Source: Typha latifolia
Lineage: Eukaryota > Streptophyta > Magnoliopsida > Poales > Typhaceae
Assembly: GCA_019914945.1 (NCBI GenBank)
Contig: CM034104.1
Coordinates: 6,636,501-6,700,500, forward strand
Length of the DNA: 64,000 nt
Direction: 5' to 3'
Below are positions 1 through 12,700 of this stretch, piece by piece (within the stretch, counting starts at the first letter, position 1; every line of letters begins with the position of its first letter). A program made the translations under genes and the position numbers. The notes beneath the pieces were generated by a model. It worked only from the letters and a program-made list of their open reading frames with translations. It was not told the origin of the DNA and searched no databases.

Positions 1-2036
1 CCGACCGTTGAGTGGCCACCAGCGGCCGTACCCCTTTCCTGCGGCCCAACCCCCTTCCCATTTTCTTCTTCTTCTTCTTCTTCTTCTTCTTCTTCTTCTT
101 CTTCTTCTTCTCCTTCTCTTCTTTTCTCCTCTCGAGTAGCACCCTACAACAAGGTGCTGGGCTCGGCCTGCTGTGTTGAGGTGCTAAGCTGAGCCCAACA
201 CTATGTATAGTTTTTAAAATATATATATAAATATATATATATATATACATATTATTGATTACTATTTAAATTATATTTGATTATGATATTAATTATTTAA
301 TTAGTTTAGTTAATCTAATGTATTTAATTTATATAAATTAAATCTAATTATTTCATAGTAAGTAAATAAATATAATTATATCATATTTAGCAAAATACTT
401 GCAACATAAACTACTATATTAATCCTAGCTAGGTATAGTAATTATTAGGGTTATGTACGTATATGCTTGTGTAATTATTTGTAGTAACTTAATGTTTATT
501 TTCTTAATTATCAAAGAGAATAATAGGCAGATAATTATGTTTTAAATATACTATTAGATAATATAATTATGGTTAATAAATAACAAAACAAATATAGGAA
601 TGAAGAGTGTATGATTACAATGAGAAATTATTTTTTACCCGGGTTAATTTTAACTAATAGAAAGACTGACATTATATGTCATAAATAATTTCAGATTCTG
701 ACCCTCCTATTCAAGACCCCGTGGACTTAGCTATCGAGGCTTGATTATTGTCATAGTAGTGTGAACGAGTGATTATTTGGTAATTATAGTGGTTGTAAGT
801 AATCTTATCCCCTAGATGCCTTTCTCAAATTAGGATATATATTATTACGTAAATGCATGTTTTGGCCTCCAGCATGATTATATAATTTTATCTAGAAATG
901 ATTACAGTCGAGCATATTTTTATCATGCATGTAATTAGGTTGATCTTAGATATGAATATGATGATAATAAATAGAGATGATTATACTGTTATAATTTTAT
1001 ATCCAATTGATCTATAGCATGAGTATGCATGTGATAGATTAGTATGAGTATGCATGTGTAGACTACATGGTTGAAGAGTACATTGTATATTTCTTCTCTT
1101 GATTTCTGATCTACCTAAATTCATCTTATGCATTGACTTGTTATCGTATTGGATATATGCACATGATCTATCATTTAGAAGAAAAACATGAAATATGATT
1201 GATAGAATAGTTGATAGAAAGCGTGAGGATAGCCAAGTGGGCACGAGGGTTAGGTCACGCTTTGTGGATAATTGATTGTTCAACATAGTTGCGATCATAT
1301 GGTCTTACGTCCGAGGTCGTTACTATGTGTGCACAACAGACATTCGGACACATGCTGTTCGCTAGGGTATATGTGGCAAGTTATCCTCACTAGGTTTCTA
1401 TCAGCTAGAAGGGTGCCCGGTCCGGATGGATGTTGATACACTTAGCGAATGGCAGGGTATGATGTTATTTTGAGATACTTCTTGTGGATGGCAAAGTATG
1501 TTTTGTGCCTTCGGGTATGATGTTGAGACCGGGTACTAGGTGTTGACTATGCATAGTGGTCTAGTGTGATGGTATTATACCGAGATGCTAGTGATAATTA
1601 TAATACGAAGAATTTTATATGATTATTGAGTAATTATCATAATTTATATATCATTGCATTTGACATCATGATATGGTCGACATATATCATATGTGTTATA
1701 TTTGAGAATGATACGATGATAGTATGACATAGAGGTTTATTTATACATTGTTAAAAGTTTGTGTTCTTGATCAGTTATAACATGACATTTACTACAAATC
1801 TAGGATTATCGAGGAATTGCTTATATACTCATTCATGACATGATGTTCCTATATAATTCATATTATTCAATACTTGATTTATTCTCTATTTGGCTTCATT
1901 GATTCGGAGTAAAGTCTATTTAATGAGCATTTAGCTCATGACTTTTTTTTCTCCTTTCCTAAAACCCAAGTGAACTAGTGGAGCAGGATACTCCCTTAGA
2001 AGTTTTACCGGTGGGTGAATAGTAGAGTGTGGTTAG
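1..2036 (-). mobile_element. Antisense LTR (LTR-1), distal part, cut by window start
   Basis: The reverse complement of this stretch matches the body of the LTRs at 2037-5153 and 59437-62528. Matching landmarks are the CTT microsatellite near 62-110 (GAA tract in the others), the 'ctgggctcggc' block near 160-170, the block at 1270-1470 and the 'gctcatgac' block near 1933. The remaining part of the same LTR is at 5159-5523, on the far side of the nested LTR-2. No coding sequence is seen. The orientation follows from the terminal TGTAACACCC, which reads leftward from 5523. The left end lies outside the window. Confidence 0.8.
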
Positions 2037-2054
2037 TGTAACACCCTCGCTCGG

Positions 2055-2135
2055 CACGGGCACGTGCACGCCCACGCCCGGCACGGGCACATGCACGCCC
2101 ATGCCCGGCACGGGCACGTGCATGCCTACGTGCCC
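2055..2135. repeat. GC-rich ~27-bp minisatellite in LTR-2
   Basis: There are three successive variants of a unit with core cggcacgggcacgtgcacgc. The related LTR at 59437 has essentially one unit, so the array grew in or was lost from one copy. It lies just inside the LTR 5' end. Confidence 0.85.
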
Positions 2136-4570
2136 ACACGGCACGCGCGGCGCACGCGACAGGTTGTGCGGGGCCCATTACGCATAGATACACTCCTATG
2201 CACATACAATCATGACATCATCAAATACCGCCTACTAACATATCCATGCTCACATAATCCAACACCAAATAAATCATATTATCAACCAAATAAACATGTT
2301 AATATATGAATATCGAAGTCCACAATAATATACACTAGACTACTATATAATCTGGCAGGACACACACAGGCCACGACAAACCATCAAGATACAACTAAAC
2401 AACTGATACACGAGTACACTATAATCTGACATGTATTATACAAATCACCGTCTGATATAATAAAGTATAAATATCAAATAATAGTACAACTCAATATTTG
2501 GTTGAACTATCTTCTACACCATCTCACGTCTATAGCTCATCTTATCCTCGCTCTAAAATATCTCCTCAAGATATCTCAAGTCGCTATCACCTACCACATA
2601 TCTAAGGGGGTTAGAAAAAAAATAAAGAGAGAGTCATGAGCAAAAGGCTCAGTGAATAGACCTTACCTCGAATCAGTAATGTCAAATAGAGAGTAAATTA
2701 TGTAATGAATAATATGAATTAGAAAGAAAATCATGTCATGAATGAATATATGAATGTATCCTCAATAATACATAAATAAAAAGTAGATAACATGTCTTAA
2801 CTAATAAATTACTTGACAATGAATAAACAAATCTCTATGTCATATTATCATCATAACTCTCTCTCAAATATGACACATAATGCATGTCGACAATGACAAT
2901 GCTATGATATCAAATGCAACCATATATGATGTATATTGACTACTCAATAATCAGGTAATCAAATGATAATGAAATCATATGCATTTCTCAACATCTTAGT
3001 CATCAATGTCCACTCTATATGTCATCATCATACTAGACCACTATGCATAGTCAACACCCGGTACCCGGTCTCAACATCATGCCCGAAGGCTCAGAGCATA
3101 CTCTGCCATCCGCAAGGAGTATCTCAAATATAATTATACCCTGCCATCCGCTAAGGGTATCAATATCCATCCAGACCGGGCACCCTTCTAGTTGATAGAA
3201 ATCTCGTGAGGATAACTCGCCACATATGCCCTAGCGAATAGCATGTGTCTGAATGTCTACTGCGCACACAGACTAACGACCTCAAATATAAGGCCAACAG
3301 GATCGCAACTATGTCGAGCGATTAATCATCCACCAAGCGCGTCCTAACCCTTGCGCCCACTTGGGTATCCTCACACTTTCTATCAACTATCCTATCAATC
3401 ACATTTCATGCTTTTCTTCTAAATGATAAATCATATGCATATATCTAGTACGATAATAAGTCAATACATAACAGAAATTTAGGTGGAACAGAAATCAAGA
3501 GAAAAATGATGCAATTTAGTCTCCAACCATGTAGTCAACACATGCATACTCATGCTAATCTATTACAAGCATACTCATGAAAGAGATCATCCTGACATAA
3601 AATCATAACAGTATAGTCATCTCCAATCATCTGTATATATCACCAATGTACTCATATCCCAGATCAGCCTAATCAAATGCATGATAAAATATGCTCGATT
3701 GAAATTATCTCTAAATAAAGTCATATAATCATGCTGGAGGCCAAAACATGCATATACATAATTATATAATATATCATAATCTGAGAAAGGCATATGGGGG
3801 ATAAAACTACTCATAGTCTGAATCGAAGACCCAATACACATATCCCTCACATCCGCTAATCAACCGAGTGATAATTCATTGCTAGCAAGATCCACGGGGC
3901 CTCACATAAGGGGGTTTGGGATCTGAAAATATTTAAGTAGCAAGAAGTTAGTCGTTTATTTAATTAAAATCCGTTCATGTAAAATATGATGATTTATTAG
4001 ATTTTAGAATTTCTACTTATCTTTATAACTAGCTAGATTTTTAATTATAAATAAAAATATAAATATAGATAAAAACCTAATTATAATTAAATTATACTTT
4101 GATTAATTAGGGACTATGTAGTCATTACTTTATAAATAATAAATAAATACGTAAGCCTATTATTTTATTTGTTACAAAATAATAATGTATAATAAATTAT
4201 TAGAATTATTTAAAATGTATCTCATAAAAATATTAGTATATAAATTTTGATAATTATAATTTACAAATCTATATATTAATCTAATAGAGATATAAATAAA
4301 TAAATATGAATATTACCTATATTTATACCTAATTAATCATTGATTATACAAATTATAATTAATACTAATCATATTGAAGAATATATATTATTATTAAAAT
4401 AATTAATATCTAAATAATCTATTTGCATTATTAAGAAGGAAAACCTAAATAAATAACATTAATAAAATAAATAAATAAATAAATAATTGAAACATTGCTA
4501 TTAGTGCTGGGCCGAGCCCAGCACTGTGCAAAAAGAGAAGGAGAAGAAGCCGAGGAAGAAGAAAAAAAAG

Positions 4571-4617
4571 AAAGAAAGAAGAAGAAGAAGAAGAAGAAGA
4601 AGAAGAAGAAGAAGAAG
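4571..4617. repeat. (GAA)n microsatellite in LTR-2
   Basis: Nearly pure GAA/AAG repeat. Its low complexity produces long artificial reading frames on both strands. Equivalent purine tracts sit at the same place in the other LTR copies (complement near 62-110; near 61937-62000). Confidence 0.95.
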
Positions 4618-4721
4618 GGAGGAGGGGAGGGAAGTGCGGACCCGAGCCGGTGGGGAGGGCACCAGCCAGAAGCCGGCCTCTCGCCGGCGGCTCGGTTCCG
4701 ACGAGCCCGAGCTCGGGTGTG

Positions 4722-4724
<3 letters not shown>

Positions 4725-4776
<52 letters not shown>

Positions 4777-4797
4777 TAGATAGAGAGAGAGAGAGAG
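4725..4797. repeat. (GA)n microsatellite in LTR-2
   Basis: Long GA dinucleotide run with a short GATA interruption. Shorter GA runs occur at 4870-4920. The copy at 59437-62528 has GA runs at the equivalent place (62130-62290). Confidence 0.95.
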
Positions 4798-5158
4798 GAG
4801 CTCACCAACGCTCACGGAGGTGGCGGCGATGGTTTCCAAGGATGGCGGTGGCGGCGATAGGCCGGCCTCAGAGAGAGAGAGAGAGACCAAGAGAGAGAGC
4901 GAGAGAAAGAGAGATATAGAGGGACAAAGAGAGGCAATAGAGGGCGGCGGCGCCGGGGCCCGCCGTGGCTAGTTGGCCGCAGCCGGTTGGCTGCAGTAGC
5001 GGCGGTGGGCGCGTGGCGCCTCACCACACAAGCTTCTCATGCAGCTTGCATGGGCACGAGGCCAACCACAGTGTGGTCGGCCACATCATGCCCAAAAACT
5101 TTTTATTTTTTATTTTAAATTATATATATATATATATTTGGCAGGTTGTTATAGTTAG

Positions 5159-5523
5159 TGTTATATGCTAGATGAGTTATGTTATATGATGTATCAATTA
5201 ACATCTTCCAAAGTGTGTCTTTATCCTTATCTCATATTCTAGCATGTGACTTTGTACTTGTATAATCATGTATATAACACCGTTATGTATATGTAGTAGT
5301 GAAAAATTCTTGATGATATGTTGTGGCTTGTGTGGGGCTCTAGTAGGGTTATCTATATGCTGTTGACAGTCAGACTTGAATTATTATTAGTTTAGATGTT
5401 GTGGATAAAATTATGATGTTGATATAAATTTATTTGATTGTCGGTAAATAATCAAATGGTCAAGTGCCACGCACGTGCCACGTGAGCTCGTGCCATGCAT
5501 GTGTTTAGAGTTTGGGTGTTACA
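5159..5523 (-). mobile_element. Antisense LTR-1, terminal part
   Basis: Ends with GGGTGTTACA (5514-5523), the reverse complement of the LTR start TGTAACACCC. A GC-rich block with GGCACG/CACGTG words (5460-5500) lies at the position of the GC-rich block in LTR-2. It continues LTR-1 (1-2036), interrupted only by LTR-2 and its target duplication. After 5523 the sequence changes to LINE coding, so LTR-1 appears to have inserted into or next to that LINE. Confidence 0.75.
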
Positions 5524-6220
5524 CAGGTGCCTAATAGCCTCGACTATTTGGGCCATATGGAAATAGAGAAATAACTTCGCATTCATGGGAGAGAGTGCAA
5601 GTCCAAGGGTGGTGGTGACAAGAGCTGTCCAGCAGACCATGGAGTACTACAAACCGACCAAGGCTCCACAAACAAAGATAACCAAGGTAGTTAGATGGGA
5701 GCCGCTGGAGATGGAGTGGCTCAAACTAAATACGGATGGAGCCTTTACCAAGGGTAGGTAGCAAGGCGGAGCCGGAGCGATCATTCGGGATGATAAAGGA
5801 TTACCTAGAGTCATAGCTTGGGAGCCGTGTCCTAGCGTGTCGACCTTACTCCTAGAACTTTGGGCGATCCAGATGGGCCTCAAGTTGGTCTCTAGGGAGG
5901 CTGATATGGTTGTAGAGATGGACTCTTCAAAGGCAGTCAAAGCCATTAAGGGAGAGTGCTTGGAGTTAATCAGGGGACTTCGCAAAGGTAGAGTGCAACA
6001 TACTATTAGAGGTGGCAAGTGGCTGATTGGGCAACACACCGGATAGTTATGGGTTAGAGTTTTGTATAATTGGCCGTGAAGGTCCATTCTCACCTAACTA
6101 TCCTTAGACTGTGAATTACTTAGAAAGAAAAACACATTACTTAGTTTTTGAGGTTGTTATATTCTAATTCAAAGCCTTGGAAGGGTTGAATTTGAATATA
6201 CTCGTTCTAAAAAAAAAGAA
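5524..6220 (+). pseudogene. LINE (L1-type) RNase H domain remnant
   Basis: Translation gives a plant LINE C-terminal region: IASTIWAIWK (linker before RNase H), then WLKLNTDGAF, the first catalytic Asp strand of RNase H, AGAIIRDDKG, and an LLLELWAIQMGL helix. In-frame stops follow IWK and KGR, so it is dead. The 3' part decays into non-coding sequence with an A-run near 6210-6220 that may be the poly(A) tail. The 5' part is missing because the antisense LTR ends exactly where the LINE begins. Confidence 0.75.
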
Positions 6221-6501
6221 GAAATGCTGTTTTATTTTGAAAAATAAGAAATTGATATTAAATGAAAAACAGAAATTTCTATCTTCTGCTCAAAAATTAA
6301 GTAAGAGTAATTTAGTTAGAAAATAATAAAATTAGATGATTTTATAATGAATATATGAAACGGGATCGACCCACTGTATCAAACCATCTTGCGTTTATGT
6401 GCAAAAAGGTCGTGCTAGTCGAAAACTCGTCAAAAAAAAAAAAACTCTCATGTGTCAGTCCTTGCAAAGCATAAAGCCGTAGCTAGCTTTCATCGCGGGA
6501 G
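6221..6501 (+). promoter_or_regulatory. Probable promoter / 5' UTR region of the Mo25-like gene
   Basis: Non-repetitive AT-rich DNA between the LINE remnant and the GA tract. A TATA-like stretch lies at about 6342-6358, some 250 bp before the start codon. Nothing else here is diagnostic. The placement rests on the start of the coding exon downstream. Transcript start unknown. Confidence 0.3.

Positions 6502-6580
<79 letters not shown>
6502..6580 (+). repeat. (GA)n tract in the probable 5' UTR
   Basis: About 79 bp of almost pure GA ends 22 bp before the ATG at 6603. Long GA/CT tracts near plant start codons are known binding sites for BBR/BPC GAGA-binding proteins; whether this one acts so is inference. 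It could also simply be an unstable microsatellite. Confidence 0.85.
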
Positions 6581-6583
<3 letters not shown>

Positions 6584-6602
6584 CCGGCGGGAGCTTATCG
6601 CA

Positions 6603-6707
6603 ATGTCCTTCTTCTTCAAGGCCTCGAAGCCCAGGTCGACTCCAATAGAGCTCGTCAAGGCCATCAAGGAAAGCCTCCTCGCCCTCGACACTAAGACCGT
6701 CGTGAAG
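6603..6707 (+). CDS. Mo25-like gene, exon 1
   Basis: Codes 35 aa starting [20 protein letters not shown] and ending DTKTVVK. Donor is gaag|gtaaaa, phase 0. Intron 1 is 8584 bp. Read-through into the intron would add about 31 unrelated residues before a stop at 6803. Confidence 0.95.
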
Positions 6708-9700
6708 GTAAAATACCTTCCCTTCCCATCGAATTGGGTTTCTCTAAAAATCTTGGAAAAGGCCTATCTTTACTCTCTACCGGTTCTACCTTTAAGGATC
6801 TAGTATGGGTTTTGCTTGATTCTGTTCAATTCTTGCTCCCGTCTTGATGGATTTGTACCCTAGGATGAGTTGGGTGGTGATCTTGTGTGCTAATATGTAT
6901 TCGTTATATCTATGAGATTGTTCTTAGTTTTCCCAATTTTCATTGTTTCTATAGTGGCCGATTGCTGTCATATGGATCGAATAGCATAATGTTGTCAGCT
7001 GTGACATAGAATGCGTTTGGACTTTCTATTTTTAGTTTTACGCATTTGAGACTGTTAATTTTTGGATTTGACCAATGAATCAACAATTTGTACAAATCCT
7101 CACATGCATTTAGTTATCTGATATGAACTCTAACTGAACATTTTCTTTTCCATATTATTTTGCAATTTCGTTAGTAACATGATAGGACAGCTTCCATTGT
7201 TCACATTTGGCAACGTCAGTAATAGGTAGTTTCATTACCCATTACATACGATATGCATGTAAATGCATTTCACTTTTATGTGCATTAAGAACAATACACA
7301 TATTCGTTAGTTCCCATGAGTCTAGAGCTGTTATTGTTGTAGGCTTGGAATGAATGCTGAAAGGTTCATATATCCTAGGTGGGATACTCTATAACTGTAT
7401 TATTTTCAGGAAAACTAATCATGATTGCTTAAACCCTTCTCATGTCTGTTTTGCTTCTTCTTTGCAACTAGGTTTTTAATGATGTTCCCAATATGACTGT
7501 TATCTTTTAATTGACATGGCTATGATGCAACAGAATGCTTTATGAGTCAGATTCTAGTATCTACTTGCCTAGTGTTTAGTGTCTTCTTATTCTTTGATGA
7601 AGCTTAATTCATTATAGCTCCTTGTATTTGTGACTTTTTGGTTGTCAATGCTGGTAAGGTCCTCTATTTAACAAGAATTCGAGAAACTAATCTAAAGAGT
7701 TGAGTTTTGTACTTTTGTTTTGGCTTTGACTTTCTTTAGGTGATAGGTTATTATCTCATTCTTTTTTTGATGAGGGAGTCCCTTAACTAAATTAAATGTA
7801 CTATTCCCTATGAAGCATGGATACTCCAAAATAGGTGGAGTATCTGTATCTGATTTGTATTGGATGCAGAAATGGGTCAGATACGCCCAAATACATGTTT
7901 GATACATATCGGGAGTATTCAGATTAAAAATAAATCATTTTAATTGCCAGATACGGTTGAGATATGCCTGGATATGCAATGGATATGTTTTTCTATTGGT
8001 TATTAGTTATATCGGGTGGAAAGAAACTATCGACCCATTAAACTTTAAGTGGGAGAAAGAAGCTATCAAGCCCTGTTCCCCTCATTTTGCTCTCTCGACA
8101 ACATGCCCTAGTGCTTGCTAGTCTTTCTTTCTTGATGGGTGCCTTTCTCTCTCAATGTAGGTCTTCCACTTCTTCCTCTCTCTCTCTCATATGTAACTAG
8201 TCTTTCCTTTTTTCTCTTTTTCTTTTGTCTTGGCAAGCCTGAAAAGCTTTTATTTCTTTTCTTTTCCTTTCATTTTTTTTTCTTAAAGATGGTTGCGGTA
8301 AAATGTTTTGATGTTAGACATATGTTAGTATAGGCCATAGAATTTGTACAAAATATTTTGATGTTAGAAATATATTAGTATGGGATGGTGAGAGAAATAT
8401 GTTAGTTTGCAAATATTTTGATGTTGACAAAAGATTGTAAAATGTTCTTTTTATTAATTTGTTTATTAACTTATTTTTGTAGTATTCAAGGATCCCAGTT
8501 TTGGCCGATCGCGCCAGTTTTGGCCGATCACGAGTGGGATTGGCCGAAACGGATCAGGATCGGCCTTAGCTGATCCTGCTCGAAACGGGCGGGAATGGGT
8601 TGGATCTGACTCGGACCCCACCCCCCATTTGCCTCTCTTTCTCTCTTTTCTCTCTTTCTTCTTTCTCTCTTTTTCTCTCTCTTCTTTCTCATCTTTTCCA
8701 CCAGCGACCGAGTAGATCTTCGGCAACCCCGACCTCTGGCGACATTTTCCTACGAAGATTCGACGACCTCAACCCTGCGACCTCGGATGAGTTTTTTTAA
8801 TTTTTTTTTTAGTTTTAAATTCCTCTCTCATTCTCTTTTTCTTTTTCTGCACTGAGTAGATACGATGACCTTTACTATTGCTGCTGAGGTGAAGCAGCAG
8901 CACCAGTTGCTGAGAGCTTAAGAGAGAGAGAGAGAGGGGAAGAAGTAAAGAAAAAAATGAGAATTTTGTCTATGTGAGTAATTTTTTAGTAAGTTTTGAA
9001 TTTTGAGAGGAGGAAAAGGAAGGAGGGCTCGATATTCATCAAACATCTGAATTTTAAGTAAATTAATATTTTTTTAAGTTTTTAGGCTTCATATGTTAAT
9101 AATTTTTATTTTCTTATTTTCCTCATTTTTTCTAAATTTTTAGAAAATTTTCTGCATTTTTAAATAATACCTAGAATTTTATGTAATTAAAAAATAGTCC
9201 AATTCGATACGAGCGACAGATATTGCTAATACATATCGTTTTTCTGGACGACTGATATCGATCCTAATTCCGATATTAGGAACCTTAGCTGTATCCATAT
9301 CATATTTCCTAAGAAATTGTTGTATCCCCATATCTCATATCGACGCATTCTTGTATTCATATTAACGATGGCCGCGCTAGAGGCACGTGTCGTTGGCACG
9401 CTCCTACGTGCCACTAGCATGTATGTATAATATTTTTAATAAATTTTTAGGATGTTTAGAGATATTTTTAAGTTGTTAGAATGTTAATCTTTGGTTTTTG
9501 TTTAAATATATGTAAAACCTACATTATAGTGCTTTATTTTTAGATTATTTTTGTAAATGACAAATTTTATTAAAGATAAAGCAACAGTTAAATATAAATA
9601 TTATTCAGCACATAATAAGATTGAATACATTCATTAAAACTAATATTAATGATCGAACACTCCATAATTAGAGATATTTTTAAGTTGTTAGAATGTTAAT

Positions 9701-12700
9701 CTTTGGTTTTTGTTTAAATATATGTAAAACCTACATTATATTGCTTTATTTTTAGATTATTTTTGTAAATGACAAATTTTATTAAAGATAAAGCAACAGT
9801 TAAATATAAATATTATTCAGCACATAATAGGATTGAATACATTCATTAAAACTAATATTAATGATCGAACACTCCATAATAAAATTGAACACATAATAAC
9901 ATTCAACACATAATATTAATTAATAATAATTTAATAATTAAAACTAATATCTAATTGAACAGAGAATGACGAGGATGATCAAATATTTTATTTGTTGGCA
10001 TAAAAATAACACAAAAATGTTGCATTAAATACTGTTAATATTCTTCAAAGCTCATCCATTGATAGTATTATTTACTGTAACGTCTCAAATAATCTTCATA
10101 TAAATAAAATTTTATAATTCAACTATAATATGTTATGAATAATCAAATATGCACGGGAACGATCGGCACCGGCATAAACACATACACACTATAAGCATAT
10201 GTAGATTGTGGATATAAAGTATGGTAAGAGTATTGTGACGCACCTTTCCTGATGTCTTGTTATCTACAGACTTAAGTCTTATGTAAAAATAACACTTCTT
10301 TAAGAAAGTTGTGTAATAGGGACGAATGTCTCATCTCCATCATCACCGCCATCAGACTAAGTCTTGTCATTATCACCATTATCGCCATTATCACCATTAC
10401 CATCATTATCATTATCATTATCATTATCATTTCTAGTCTCATCATCATCAATTTTATCTAAGCCTTCTAAATGATCAATTGATAAGTTGATTTGATAATA
10501 ATTGTTGAAAATAAGAAAAAATTAAAAAAAAGGGCTCCACTGGCACACCTCGTGCCAAATATCGTGCTACTACTGACACGGCCATCCTTGTTCCATATCC
10601 ATGCTTCACAGACTATTCTTGATTAGCTAACACTTAGCATTTAACAATTGATGTAGGCTTCGTACAATTTGATTTGATTTAGTGTGATCAATTTGCTAGC
10701 TGACTATCAAGTTGGTTGGCCCGGATTTAGGATTTAATTGTACAAATGTTGATGCCCTTTTTGGCTTTTTCCCCTCCCATAGGTCTGTATGGTTTCTCCC
10801 TCTTCTTCGTCCATAGCATAGGGCAGTTTTAGATACAAAAAGTTAATCATTACTATCCAACTAAATGATTGAAAAAGAGACTCATTCTTTAATTTAAGAA
10901 CTGATCGTACAAAAATAAGAAAAGAAGAAGAAGATATAGCTCAGTAGCTCATATAAAATCATACATTTTTTAACAATAGAAAAATCCTCCGGTGACTCTT
11001 CTAGCTCTTTTAGTTCTGGAGATTTCAAATCAAGTCTTCTTTAACTAAAGTGTTCTGACGAAACAAACCTCCTTCATGCTTTATGAAAATATAAACAGAA
11101 GCAAAAATCATGATAAACAACACCTCCAAAATATGCTGCAAACAAGCATCATTTTCGTTATTAAAAGTTGGGCCATCTATATGGTACCTCATTTTGCTCC
11201 TTTCAGCAACTCTCTGGCAAACAAAGTACTTGGATCTTTTACGTGATTCAAGTATTATTATAATGACAGGGTTTTGCTGGCTGTTTTGGTTTGATAAATT
11301 GCTTAAGTGCTTTGTTCATGAATTACTATGCATTTTTAACATAGTTGTTTATAATCTTCCTGTTAGGATAATTTATTCCACTAGGATCATCATAAGAGTA
11401 TGTTATAGATGGAAGAATAGCATACCTACCTATCTTGGCGTCCAACTACCTAGTATGAAAATTTTCACATAGACTAATATAGGTTCATGCAAACAATCTT
11501 AGACAAGATCATTGACCAGTCTTACAATGTGATGAATCATACTTTAGGTTATAATTGCTCATACATATTATATTACATATGGAAACTGATACATATGGGT
11601 ATGTTAGAACCATTTCTTGCTACAGTTGAATACTTTCTGAAATTGCTTGCAGTTACTGCGAACATATTCTCACATTTAGTTAATGCCACTAGATGACTAT
11701 TAAATGCCAAAGTTGTCGTGCCCCAATTCGGAAACATGATGGTCGCGAATCTGTAGGATAAAACCCGGAGAAAACACGAAAGATTAAATAATTATCAAAT
11801 CCTAAAAGTAAATTGATACAACGAAATGGAACTCGACATTTAAAGTCTTCACTAATCGATTTTTTAAAATCCTGCAAAATAATAAGTCTTCATGAACTAA
11901 ACGCCTAGTAATTAACCCACTCTACTAAGAATATGTCTAATGATAAATATTAACATGTGATACATATAGTAGTTGAAAAAGAATCATAATAATATATATA
12001 AGCCGTCTTCAAAAATAAATAATTTTCTTATCTTTTATACTAAATTTCAAAATCCAATTTATGCTAAATTAAGATCAGAAATCATTTATATTATTTCATA
12101 TTGAGTAAATTAATATAACAAGAAGTAATCTTTATAAAATACTATCATGGAAATCGAATTATAAATCATTTATAATATTTCAATATAAAAAGAATTGATC
12201 TCTACTAAAAGTGTACTATCATGAAAATCGAATTACAAATCATTCATAATATTTTAATTTAAATTAATTGATATAAAATAAATCAATCTATGCTAAAAGT
12301 GTACTATCATAGAAATCGAATTATAAATCATTTATAATATCTCAATTTAAATAAATTAATATAAAACGAATCAATCTCTGATAAAAGTGTATTATCATGG
12401 AAACTCACCAAAAATGATAAAATGCCATATTATTTTTTTAATGGGTGCTCTGACCTGTGGTCACATCGTACTATCTAGTCACCAGCAGAATGACGGCCGA
12501 GACTTTTTTAGATAGCCGATCTGTCTAGGGTTACAGTAAGTATTCTATAGTGCCCTACCGATTTTTTCATTAGCCATTGAGTAAGATTAGAGTCATTAGG
12601 ACAAAAATTCAAGAATTTTTTCGCTAATCCCGCCAGAGTCACTTGGTAGTACGTCGCAACGTTACATTCCAATAATGTTTTAGATTTATCTTCTTGAAAA

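Larger units (their letters stand above)
2037..5153 (+). mobile_element. Solo LTR (LTR-2) nested in LTR-1, with perfect 5-bp TSD
   Basis: It begins with TGTAACACCC and ends with GGTTGTTATA (a TA where CA is usual). The pentamer gttag lies immediately on both sides (2032-2036 and 5154-5158), the signature of retroviral-type integration. The length is 3117 bp. No primer-binding site, polypurine tract or pol gene follows, so this is a solo LTR left by LTR-LTR recombination. Termini and length resemble long LTRs of Tekay/Del-type gypsy chromoviruses (family inference only). It is clearly related to the LTR at 59437-62528 in the same orientation, by eye about 85 percent identical over the first several hundred bases. 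Confidence 0.88.
7808..10611. mobile_element. hAT-type DNA transposon remnant in intron 1
   Basis: The ends form a 16-bp inverted repeat: CTATGAAGCATGGATA at 7808 and, on the reverse strand from 10611, CTGTGAAGCATGGATA (15 of 16 match). Outside lie 8-bp direct repeats actattcc (7800-7807) and actattct (10612-10619), 7 of 8 matching, the target-duplication length of hAT elements. Inside are GATAC/GTATC-rich subterminal words, inverted blocks starting gatggccg (9367 and, reversed, 10586), the nested hAT copy at 8488-9288 and a 212-bp tandem duplication. No transposase was recognised. Confidence 0.7.

Noticed and set aside
4431..5027. Several long overlapping reading frames on both strands
   Set aside because: They consist of Ser-Leu, Glu-Arg and Lys runs from GA and GAA microsatellites inside an LTR.
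10336..10440. Possible CRISPR-like or coding repeat
   Set aside because: It is a degenerate trinucleotide microsatellite with no spacers.
11110..11696. Two open frames of 120 and 69 aa in intron 1
   Set aside because: Composition typical of AT-rich intron; no motif or homologue recognised.
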